DNA of 13,125 bases from Desulfurococcales archaeon (lineage in GTDB: Archaea > Thermoproteota > Thermoprotei_A > Sulfolobales > Ignisphaeraceae), in the NCBI GenBank assembly GCA_027037025.1, contig JALWBS010000024.1:1-13125 (forward strand), written 5' to 3'. Of this stretch, positions 7,364-13,125 are shown piece after piece. The notes under the pieces are model-generated. The model was not told the DNA's origin and ran no database searches. It saw nothing but the letters and a program-made list of their open reading frames with translations. Position 1 is the first letter of the stretch; every line of letters begins with the position of its first letter. The translations under genes were made by a program, and so were the position numbers.

Positions 7364-8605
7364 CTACCTTGCGCATCGATTCTGATCCAGCATCAAGTTT
7401 TGATATACATAGCGTTGCTTAGCGATGCTCATCGACAGCCCCATGCTTACAAGAATCGCTGCAGCCGCCACCACGAACGGCAGACCCGCGTTTATCAAGG
7501 CTAGAGACCCCGCAATGATGGGCATCGCTATGCCCACCAACCTCCTAGAAGCTGCTACGGAGCCTAGGAGTGTGCCACGTCGTTCCTGTGGTATCGTGGA
7601 GAACAGCGTGTCCATGAAGAAGGGGTCCATGATTGCGTAGCCCGCCGACGCCGTGGCGGCGGCCATGAGCGCGATCCACGTTCTGCGGGCTAGACCCAGC
7701 ATTAGGTCCGCCAGCGCTACGAACCCCATCCCTAGCGCAAGCATCGTTGCACCGCGCTTCCTATCGATGCCCATGACAAACGGCGAGATTACGACCACGG
7801 GCAACGCCGCGAACGTTTCGTAGAGCGCTAGACCTAGCAGAGGGTTCCCCGAGATCTTCATGAAGAGGTTGGCAACGACCAGCGGTTGACATAGCTCGAA
7901 AGCCATTCCGAAGAAGATCACCGCCAGCAACATTCTTGCGAAACCCCTTACCATCCCTCGAGGGAATAGCTGCGAAACCTCAAGCTTCTTCGCACCCGTT
8001 CTCGGCAACCATACTAGGGCCAGAACTCCTAACGCGATCGATGCGAAGGAGAATAGACACAGAGAACCCACCTGCCCCTCCACGCTTCTCACGAAAACCG
8101 TTAGCACGTACCCTATCACTGGATACGTAACGAGTTGAACGAGGTAAGGGATCAGGTTGTGCATGGCAAACGCCCTCTCCCGAATCTCGTCGGGGTAAAC
8201 GTCGTATTCGTAAACTGCGAAGACAGGGTAGAACCCCCTTGCCAACCTCTCGATAACAGCCGCTACAGCTACGAGCATGACCACGTCTGCTAAGAACCCG
8301 TACATGTATACAAGATACGCCGTGCCCTCGATAAATGATATTATCGCTATGAATAGCACGGGCTCCACCCTATCAAGAACCTTGCCCACGACCACGTTGA
8401 GGAAAGCCGCTGCGCTCGACGCAATCGTCAGAATGGCTCCAGCCTCAACGACGCTCAACCCCTTGACTAACATGAGGTACGGCACTAGTATCCACACGAA
8501 CAGCACGGGCACGCTAAGAGCTTGGAACAGGATGTACCTCCTAGCCGCGATAGGGAGCCTACTCCACAAATCAGCAACGTGCTTAAACACCGAAGATCTT
8601 CGCAA
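7364..8605 (-). CDS. Major facilitator superfamily transporter
   Basis: Predicted twelve-helix membrane transporter of 413 residues, numbered from the TTG at 8605. A motif A-like GKVLDR follows helix 2 (74-79). A matching cytoplasmic loop, FSTIPQERRGTLLGSV, lies late in the second half, so both six-helix halves are present. The reading frame stays open another 71 codons to 8818, but that extension is not hydrophobic, is unlike MFS N-termini, and would overlap the start of the divergent gene at 8771. GAGGTGA ending five bases before the TTG on the minus strand decides the start; an ATG at 8629 has no SD. The substrate is unknown. Efflux or sugar/drug transport is possible; nothing in the context decides. 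Confidence 0.88.
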   Translation of the reverse strand: MRRSSVFKHVADLWSRLPIAARRYILFQALSVPVLFVWILVPYLMLVKGLSVVEAGAILTIASSAAAFLNVVVGKVLDRVEPVLFIAIISFIEGTAYLVYMYGFLADVVMLVAVAAVIERLARGFYPVFAVYEYDVYPDEIRERAFAMHNLIPYLVQLVTYPVIGYVLTVFVRSVEGQVGSLCLFSFASIALGVLALVWLPRTGAKKLEVSQLFPRGMVRGFARMLLAVIFFGMAFELCQPLVVANLFMKISGNPLLGLALYETFAALPVVVISPFVMGIDRKRGATMLALGMGFVALADLMLGLARRTWIALMAAATASAGYAIMDPFFMDTLFSTIPQERRGTLLGSVAASRRLVGIAMPIIAGSLALINAGLPFVVAAAAILVSMGLSMSIAKQRYVYQNLMLDQNRCAR

Positions 8606-8770
8606 TCCCTTCACCTCGCAAACTCCCATCGAAAGTGGAAACGCTGCGCTCCAACGCGCATAAGAGTTGGTATCTGATAAGAAATTGGGGAGCTTGCGCT
8701 CGTCCTGTACCTGGCTAATCACGTGACGAAGATACCTCGATCCGCAATGGCGTAGCGGGGTGCACGCTTC

Positions 8771-9607
8771 GTGGGTAAGGTGCTTCGAGTTAGAGGAGTT
8801 GAGCTCACATCGATGCACTGGCTCGTGACTGAATTAGCTGAGCTCTGCAGAGAGACAACATTATCAGCGCATTGCTACGCTGTCTACCACCTTTTACACG
8901 ATCCCAGCGAAACCGAGATAGTGCTGAAGACCTCGGGAAGAGAGATTGAGTCCTACATCCTCGTATGGCGCGGATCGAGGTTGAGCATAACCGATGTGTA
9001 CGAGATCCATGTGTGGAGCCTCGACGAAGAGGTGTTGAACGAGGTATCCATATCCCCTAACACGAGAGCCGATGTACAGCTATACTGTGATCCGCTCACC
9101 GATGTTCACCTCATAATCGAGTGGTTAAGGAAGCTAGGCTTCAAGAGGTTCGCCACCGAGAAGTTCCACGACATGATTTGTACGCCTAAGAGCTTCAGAC
9201 CGAGCCCTCTCGAGAGGATCGCTATCAGACTAAGCAGTAGATATGCATCTCTGTACAGGGATTTAGAGCTAGAGAGGGGAGTTGAGATAAGCCTTGAAGA
9301 GGCTAAGGAGGTCTTAGAGACGTACACACACTACGGCGTGATTATCAACAATACCTTAGCTTCTGTGGCAGCAAGGTACTTAACGCTTCCATGGATACAC
9401 GTGGTAGGAGGTGTATACACGAGGAAGGGGTTTAGGGGGAGAGGCTACGCCAAGGCCGTGGTCTCAGCGCTAACAAGAGAAGCGTTGACATCGGGGGCTA
9501 TCACAGGTCTCCACGTCGAGGTAGGTAACGAGTCTGCGATTAGGGTGTACGAGGACCTCGGCTACCGGATCCTCAGGACGAGGACATGGATCTTCGCATA
9601 TCCGTGA
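8771..9607 (+). CDS. GNAT-family N-acetyltransferase
   Basis: Transfers an acyl group from acyl-CoA to an amine; the acceptor is unknown. The 278 residues hold a C-terminal GNAT domain. Motif A is VVGGVYTRKGFRGRGYAKAV (211-230), where R222-G-R-G-Y-A is the pyrophosphate-binding R/Q-x-x-G-x-G/A loop. Motif B is LHVEVGNESAIRVYEDLGYR (248-267). The first 200 residues have GNAT-like strands without a CoA loop, a two-lobed layout seen in FR47-like members. The start is GTG at 8771, eight bases after GGGGTG. ATG at residue 15 is an alternative with a poorer SD. It is divergent from the MFS gene across about 165 bp. Confidence 0.87.
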   Translation: MGKVLRVRGVELTSMHWLVTELAELCRETTLSAHCYAVYHLLHDPSETEIVLKTSGREIESYILVWRGSRLSITDVYEIHVWSLDEEVLNEVSISPNTRADVQLYCDPLTDVHLIIEWLRKLGFKRFATEKFHDMICTPKSFRPSPLERIAIRLSSRYASLYRDLELERGVEISLEEAKEVLETYTHYGVIINNTLASVAARYLTLPWIHVVGGVYTRKGFRGRGYAKAVVSALTREALTSGAITGLHVEVGNESAIRVYEDLGYRILRTRTWIFAYP

Positions 9608-9715
9608 GCTCGGCACCATACAGGAGCTCTGGAAGAGATGTCTACATCGAATCCCGGGGATTGCATTGGGGTAAATCGATTTCGATGCTGTTCTCCGCGA
9701 ACCACCGATTCAGCG

Positions 9716-10480
9716 CTATATTCTCGCTAGAACCTCGATTAGTGATTGCACCACCTCTTTCTCTACCCTAGCCATCATATCATCGTCGCTGTACATAGTC
9801 CACTTCTCTCCATAGAGCTCGTCCGTAACGACGTGAGCTATTCCGAGCTCAACACCTCTATACATCGCAATAGCCATCAACGCCGTGCTCTCCATATCGA
9901 CGGCGAGCACACCTTCGGAGCTGTACTTCCTCACCTTATCCCTCGTCTGCCTAAATATAGCGTCGGTCGTCCATATACCACCAACGTGGAGATTCACACC
10001 GAGCTCTCGAGCTACGGATCTAAGCGTTTTCTCGATAATCTTAGACACGTTCTCGCTAAGTTTTGGAACAGTTCTTGGGGGCAGATAGTGATAGCTTGTG
10101 CCCTCCTCTCTAACACCCCACGTAGGCACCACTAGGTCGTAGATCTTCACGGAGGGGTGTATGGCTCCGCAACCACCGAAGAGGATGAACTTCCTTACGC
10201 CAGCAGCGATCAAGAGCTCCATAGCCATGGCCACAGCTGGCGCGCCTATGTAGGTTCTGTAGATACATACACTAGCATCGCCGTACCTACCCCGAACACC
10301 TCTTAAAGCGGGTATCTTCATCTTAGGCTCCTCGACAACATCTCTGAGAACCGCTTTTGCGTATTCCAGGGGCCGAGTCCATAGAACGAGGAGGCATCTG
10401 CCGCAGAGATGTTCCAAACCCTCCATCTCTGCCCAATCCTTTGGCGTGATGACTGGTTCCTCCTTTCCCATCATTATCAT
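9716..10480 (-). CDS. Nucleoside phosphorylase-fold protein, uridine phosphorylase-like
   Basis: Member of the PNP/UDP family (phosphorolysis or hydrolysis of nucleosides), 254 residues. Family marks: IGAPAVAMAMELLIAAGVRK (78-97), FGGCGAIHP (101-109), REEGTSYHYLP (124-134), FRQTR (176-180, matching the uracil-binding Q-x-R of E. coli Udp), and VDMESTALMA (194-203, the ribose-binding MES motif). Odd: phosphate ligands of E. coli Udp are replaced. The GDPDR loop reads TRPLEY (35-40), the arginine in FLRIGTTG is L100, and its threonine is G103. It may therefore be a hydrolase or use another nucleophile. The start is ATG at 10480, with close alternatives at 10474 and 10471; the SD is weak. A CTTAAA element about 35 bp upstream could drive a nearly leaderless transcript. 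Confidence 0.86.
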   Translation of the reverse strand: MIMMGKEEPVITPKDWAEMEGLEHLCGRCLLVLWTRPLEYAKAVLRDVVEEPKMKIPALRGVRGRYGDASVCIYRTYIGAPAVAMAMELLIAAGVRKFILFGGCGAIHPSVKIYDLVVPTWGVREEGTSYHYLPPRTVPKLSENVSKIIEKTLRSVARELGVNLHVGGIWTTDAIFRQTRDKVRKYSSEGVLAVDMESTALMAIAMYRGVELGIAHVVTDELYGEKWTMYSDDDMMARVEKEVVQSLIEVLARI

Positions 10481-10546
10481 TTCACGGACCCTAGGCTAGC
10501 GGTAAGCAACGGAGGTTTAAGTAAGTTAACCTATGGAGGAGAGCCG

Positions 10547-11476
10547 TTAGCTTGGAATATTTCGGGGTGCGTAGACGGAGATCGTTAACCCCTTAGGATC
10601 CGTAGCTACGGTGATCGACTCATACGGTTCTGCGTACACCTTATCTATGTACGAAGCCATTCTATGAGCATCGGATAGAGTGTTGTGCGCCAGGATTAAC
10701 GCACCGGGTTTTAGATAAGGTTCTAACGCCTCGAGATAATGGCGGTACTCATCTTTCCACCCATCTATGAATACGTAGATAACGTCTCTCAATCCTCTTC
10801 GATACTCCTTGGCATCTACGCACATCAACTCAGCGTAGCTCTTCAATCCAATCGATTCGAGAAACGTCCTTGCTCGCTCAATTCGTTCACAATTGATATC
10901 CATAGAGATGACCTTAGTCCCTACTTCCTTAGCTACCTGAGCAAGCCAAAGCGTTGAAAACCCTCTTCCGGTGCCGATCTCAATAAGCACCCCCTTTCTA
11001 CGGGATGCAACGAATTTCGCCGTTACGTATATCATCGCTGCGGTATTGTAATCCACCGGGTTGGGTCCATAGATAAACGACTCGCGGTACACCTCCACGC
11101 TCTTCTTAAAGAAGTTCTGATCGTAACCACGTTTAATAGATACAATAACACCACCGTCTATGGGAAGAATGGTTTTTACGAAACCTAGCGAACCAAGCTC
11201 CTTAAATACATGAGCTCCACGATGAATGCTTGCACACACATCGAGTAGTATTAGAAGCGCATTGCTACCGAGCTTCTTAGCAACTACATCAAGGGGTTCC
11301 TTAGTCCAGAGCTCGGAGCTACACACAACGATATCCATTCCATCTCCAAGCAGGCCCGATGCGCACATCCCTGGGAGATGAACTATCCTCGCAATCACGC
11401 CATCCATTCTAAGGCTCTTGCTCAAGATCTCTAGGAACGTATCTAGGTTGTAGTAGCTAGCTACATGCATAGACAT
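10547..11476 (-). CDS. SAM-dependent O-methyltransferase-like protein with extra N-terminal domain
   Basis: 309 residues from the ATG at 11476. The C-terminal domain (about 130-309) is a class I methyltransferase of the Methyltransf_24/O-methyltransferase-3 type: LIEIGTGRGFSTLWLA (164-179), acidic SMDIN (191-195), and FIDGWKDEYRHYLEALEPYL (236-255) followed by KPGALILAHNTLSD, matching the DG-x-H-like and PGG-x-I-x-x-H/D elements of the family. The N-terminal 120 residues (DIVVCSS, ALLILLDV, LGFVKTILPIDGGVIVS) resemble the second half of another Rossmann methyltransferase that has lost its SAM loop. The start was chosen because GGTGGAGG lies eight bases upstream; the frame opens at a GTG at 11491. 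The substrate is unknown. It follows the small membrane protein gene by 99 bp and precedes the phosphorylase-like gene by 66 bp on the same strand. Confidence 0.84.
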   Translation of the reverse strand: MSMHVASYYNLDTFLEILSKSLRMDGVIARIVHLPGMCASGLLGDGMDIVVCSSELWTKEPLDVVAKKLGSNALLILLDVCASIHRGAHVFKELGSLGFVKTILPIDGGVIVSIKRGYDQNFFKKSVEVYRESFIYGPNPVDYNTAAMIYVTAKFVASRRKGVLIEIGTGRGFSTLWLAQVAKEVGTKVISMDINCERIERARTFLESIGLKSYAELMCVDAKEYRRGLRDVIYVFIDGWKDEYRHYLEALEPYLKPGALILAHNTLSDAHRMASYIDKVYAEPYESITVATDPKGLTISVYAPRNIPS

Positions 11477-11575
11477 GGTTAACGCCTCCACCCTACGTAG
11501 CTACCGTACACGTTTACCCACGGTCTTCGTCAAGTTTTTTGTTCAGGAGCTTAGACTCTCGCTCTTTCTCTACTC

Positions 11576-11875
11576 TCATCGTTTAAGAAGCTTGAAGTAG
11601 CTCTTCAGCGTGGGCCAGTTGAGGTATATGTGTATTACCGCAAGTCCTGATATTACGAAGCCAGCGTAGGTATGAACTTCGTCGACTACGTTCGTAGGCA
11701 CCCAATCCACTACTCTGTACAGCACGTTGGTGATCTTCAGGAAGAGTATGGTTCCTGAGGCGAACACGAGCATCGATGCTAGGAACAGTGCCATTGAAAC
11801 TATTCTCTCTTGATCCACACGGTGTTCATCGCCTTCCCGTTCCCACGCTCCGCGCTTTGAAGACCAGACGTACAT
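11576..11875 (-). CDS. Small two-helix membrane protein with H-x13-H, DUF4405/cytochrome b-like
   Basis: 99 residues with a charged N-terminus (1-26), one hydrophobic helix (about 27-46), a short linker with DWVPTNVVDE, and a second helix (about 68-86) followed by a basic end. The second helix reads VHTYAGFVISGLAVIHIYLN, with H68 and H82 separated by thirteen residues and two glycines between. This H/G pattern and the HxYLNW ending resemble the DUF4405 (cytochrome b561-like) group and the heme-ligand spacing of cytochrome b. Heme binding is inferred, not shown. The start ATG at 11875 has no clear SD; a GTG at residue 20 is an alternative. A TCTTAAGC block at about 11910-11917 could be its TATA element. 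Confidence 0.72.
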   Translation of the reverse strand: MYVWSSKRGAWEREGDEHRVDQERIVSMALFLASMLVFASGTILFLKITNVLYRVVDWVPTNVVDEVHTYAGFVISGLAVIHIYLNWPTLKSYFKLLKR

Positions 11876-12061
11876 ATGATTATCGCTAAGACGCTCATCC
11901 TAGAGAGTCGAGCTTAAGACCCATCCCATCTCTTCGGAGGATCTCTACGAGAGTTGTGAAAAATTTGATACCTAGACAAAGATCGTCTATCTATGCTTAA
12001 CCGATCACGATATACGGAGGCAAGCAGAGAAGTCAGGAACTAAATTTGATGGCACTGCGTT

Positions 12062-12084
12062 AGGTTACGCGATCGAAGTAACCT
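12062..12084. promoter_or_regulatory. Perfect 7-bp inverted repeat upstream of a methyltransferase gene
   Basis: AGGTTAC (12062-12068) and GTAACCT (12078-12084) are exact reverse complements around a nine-base centre. The site ends 34 bp before the ATG at 12119, so it overlaps the expected promoter or transcript start. It could be a repressor operator or a leader hairpin. The direct repeat AAATTTGAT at 11961-11969 and 12042-12050 lies just upstream and may be part of the same control region. Confidence 0.4.
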
Positions 12085-12118
12085 GAAAAGGTAAATGCAG
12101 AGGCTACGAATTTCGTAA

Positions 12119-12949
12119 ATGTTTGTGGAGGGTGTAGAGCTGCGGCATACAGAGTGTATGGCGATGCCTTTGCAGAAGATCAGTACTGCTTCAAAGAGCT
12201 ACTTTGATGAAGAGCGCAGGGTTAAGAAGCGAATCTACGATTCGCTGACGAAGCTAGGTAAGCTGAACGCTGTTGTCGATGTTGGTTGTGGGGAATCTAC
12301 TAGGGCCATTCTATCTAGCGTCGAGAGCGGCTTCGTGATGTGCATCGATGTTGAACCGAAGAGGATAGACGTCGATTCTAGGGAGAGACTCGATGTTGTG
12401 CAGGCCGATGCTAGGTACCTACCGTTGAGAAGCGATTGCTGCGACGCGATAACCTTCATCTTCACGCTACACGAGATCAACCCCCAAGCCCACAGAACCG
12501 TTCTGTCAGAGGCTCGTAGAGTCGCCAAGTACGTGGTTATAGCTGATCCATCTCCTCACGGAGTCGAGCTCTACGAGAAGTTTCGACGGATCTACAGCGA
12601 GGCTATGAGATCTATCGGACGCTTCGAAGAGTACAGAGACAAAGAATACTGGGACGCTTTGATGAGGAGCGCTGGTTTACGGATAGCATTTGAGGAGGTT
12701 ATCGAGTGGAGAGCTGCCGTACCAAGAGAAGTCCTGAGTAACATCATTAAGAATATCGTGGAAGAATGGAAATGTCTAGGCGTTGACCGTGGATACATCG
12801 AAGAGCTTAAGAGCATCCTCTATTCGGATAAAGAGTTCAGATGGTCAAGTATATCTTTGCTAATAGGAATAAACGATACTGCGAAAAGTTCTACAAAGAT
12901 TGATGAATCCAGAGAGAAGCCATCGATTGAACAAGGGGTAACCGTATAA
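12119..12949 (+). CDS. Class I SAM-dependent methyltransferase (Methyltransf_11 type)
   Basis: 276 residues. Motif I, VVDVGCGEST, lies at 52-61. An acidic CIDVEPKR (75-82) follows, then QADARYLPL (95-103), the motif IV stretch SDCCDAITFIFTLHEI (105-120), and a strand YVVIADPSP (138-146). This is the UbiE/Methyltransf_11 order. Residues 150-250 are a helical cap with EEYRDKEYWDALMRSAGL, as in small-molecule methyltransferases. The last 25 residues are polar and probably disordered. The ATG at 12119 has no SD before it and may be leaderless. ATGs at residues 14 and 16 are alternatives, since residues 1-20 are not clearly part of the fold. It is not closely similar to the two other methyltransferases in the window. 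The target is unknown. Confidence 0.86.
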   Translation: MFVEGVELRHTECMAMPLQKISTASKSYFDEERRVKKRIYDSLTKLGKLNAVVDVGCGESTRAILSSVESGFVMCIDVEPKRIDVDSRERLDVVQADARYLPLRSDCCDAITFIFTLHEINPQAHRTVLSEARRVAKYVVIADPSPHGVELYEKFRRIYSEAMRSIGRFEEYRDKEYWDALMRSAGLRIAFEEVIEWRAAVPREVLSNIIKNIVEEWKCLGVDRGYIEELKSILYSDKEFRWSSISLLIGINDTAKSSTKIDESREKPSIEQGVTV

Positions 12950-13018
12950 CTACCTCGGGTATCAACATCCGTGAACCATGCTAAGTAAGTTACGTCAATG
13001 ATTATAATGATTATCCTG
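12950..13018. repeat. Short spacer with exact tandem 9-mer AATGATTAT
   Basis: The spacer between the methyltransferase stop and the encoded CCA of the tRNA piece holds AATGATTAT twice head to tail (12997-13005 and 13006-13014), followed by CCTG. It lies immediately 3' of the tRNA sequence. It may be chance AT-rich sequence or part of a recombination junction. Confidence 0.4.
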
Positions 13019-13063
13019 TGGCGGGCCCGCGGGGATTTGAACCCCGGACCTCCGGCTCCGGAG
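13019..13063 (-). tRNA. 3' portion of tRNA, probably Arg (CCG), 5' half not in view
   Basis: Read on the minus strand, the piece gives C32-T33-CCG-G37-A38, the 3' anticodon strand GCCGG, variable loop AGGTC, T-arm CGGGG-TTCAAAT-CCCCG, acceptor strand CGGGCCC, discriminator G, and encoded CCA (13021-13019). The T-stem is perfect. The missing 5' half should begin GGGCCCG and include CCGGC for the anticodon stem. Neither occurs in the next 62 bases (13064-13125), nor downstream of the CCA. GC-rich arms with this acceptor are typical of thermophilic archaeal tRNA-Arg. If an intron instead sits at 37/38, the anticodon would be in the unseen exon and the identity could be different (Lys or another Arg). 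It may be an intron-split gene, a split tRNA, or an integration remnant. Confidence 0.8.
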
Positions 13064-13125
13064 ACGAGCACTTATAAACCTCTGCCCCATGATGATGGCT
13101 ATCGCATAGAAGAATACTGATAAGA
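13064..13125 (-). other. Non-tRNA sequence interrupting the tRNA (intron, leader or element end)
   Basis: These 62 bases lie where the tRNA 5' half should be. They are less GC-rich than the tRNA and contain TTTATAA on the minus strand (13072-13078). That element is too close to the 3' half to start a normal tRNA leader. A GGGCA/TGCTC pairing is possible around it. The window ends before the 5' half or any integrase gene could be seen. Confidence 0.45.

Noticed and set aside
12042..12088. TTGATGG and CTGA flanking the AGGTTAC dyad as a possible C/D box RNA.
   Set aside because: The C box departs from consensus, there is no D'/C' pair, and the dyad explains the structure better.
12820..13071. 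Minus-strand open frame of 83 codons crossing the tRNA piece.
   Set aside because: It runs antisense through the end of a convincing methyltransferase gene and includes tRNA sequence; the translation shows no domain.
13064..13100. TG-GGGC-AGAGGTTTATAAGT-GCTC-G on the minus strand looks like a tRNA D-arm next to the 3' half.
   Set aside because: The loop would be 14 bases, the preceding bases do not pair with the CGGGCCC acceptor strand, and the anticodon stem that would follow does not leave a seven-base loop with U33.
13089..13120. ATGATGA ... CTGA on the plus strand resembles box C and box D of an archaeal C/D sRNA.
   Set aside because: Only one C/D-like pair is visible before the window ends, the spacing is long (21 bases), and the nearest TATA-like element is too close to serve it.

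Overview
The window looks like chromosomal DNA of a thermophilic archaeon of the Thermoproteota (crenarchaeal) lineage. The evidence is an archaeal-type ribosomal protein uL2 of 240 residues, a tungsten-type aldehyde:ferredoxin oxidoreductase, frequent GTG and TTG starts preceded by GAGGTG-like Shine-Dalgarno (SD) sites, heavy use of AGG (Arg) and ATA (Ile) codons, AT-rich TATA-like promoters, and a very GC-rich tRNA arm at the right edge. I could not assign a genus.

Layout. Positions 18-740 (+) encode uL2, apparently the last gene of a truncated S10-type ribosomal operon: the usual next gene, rps19, is absent and a convergent methyltransferase gene (759-1610, -) lies there. After about 450 bp of AT-rich non-coding DNA with a clear dyad come three close-packed + strand genes: an aldehyde:ferredoxin oxidoreductase (about 2058-3890), a homoserine dehydrogenase without an ACT domain (about 3913-4962), and a metal-dependent cyclase-family hydrolase (4969-5613) whose SD overlaps the homoserine dehydrogenase stop. 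A separately promoted APC-family amino-acid permease follows (about 5906-7288) and converges on an MFS transporter (7364 to about 8605, -). A GNAT acetyltransferase (8771-9607, +) is divergent from the MFS gene.

Positions 9716-11875 hold three - strand genes that could form one loose transcription unit, read from high to low coordinates. They are a 99-residue two-helix membrane protein with an H-x13-H helix, a two-part SAM methyltransferase, and a uridine-phosphorylase-fold protein that keeps base- and ribose-site motifs but has replaced the usual phosphate ligands. A third, unrelated SAM methyltransferase gene (12119-12949, +) is preceded by a perfect 7-bp dyad.

The most interesting feature is at the right edge. 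Positions 13019-13063 (-) are a perfect 3' part of a tRNA, from the anticodon loop (reading as CCG, Arg) through the encoded CCA, and at least the next 62 bases upstream of it contain no matching 5' half. It is either the 3' exon of a tRNA with a non-canonical intron, the 3' piece of a split tRNA, or an attachment-site remnant left by an element that integrated into the 3' half of a tRNA-Arg gene, as SSV-type fuselloviruses do.

No CRISPR array, insertion sequence or rRNA is visible. Functional links between genes are inferred only from adjacency. The reductase, dehydrogenase, hydrolase and permease set suggests amino-acid or aldehyde metabolism, but the sequence does not prove a shared pathway.
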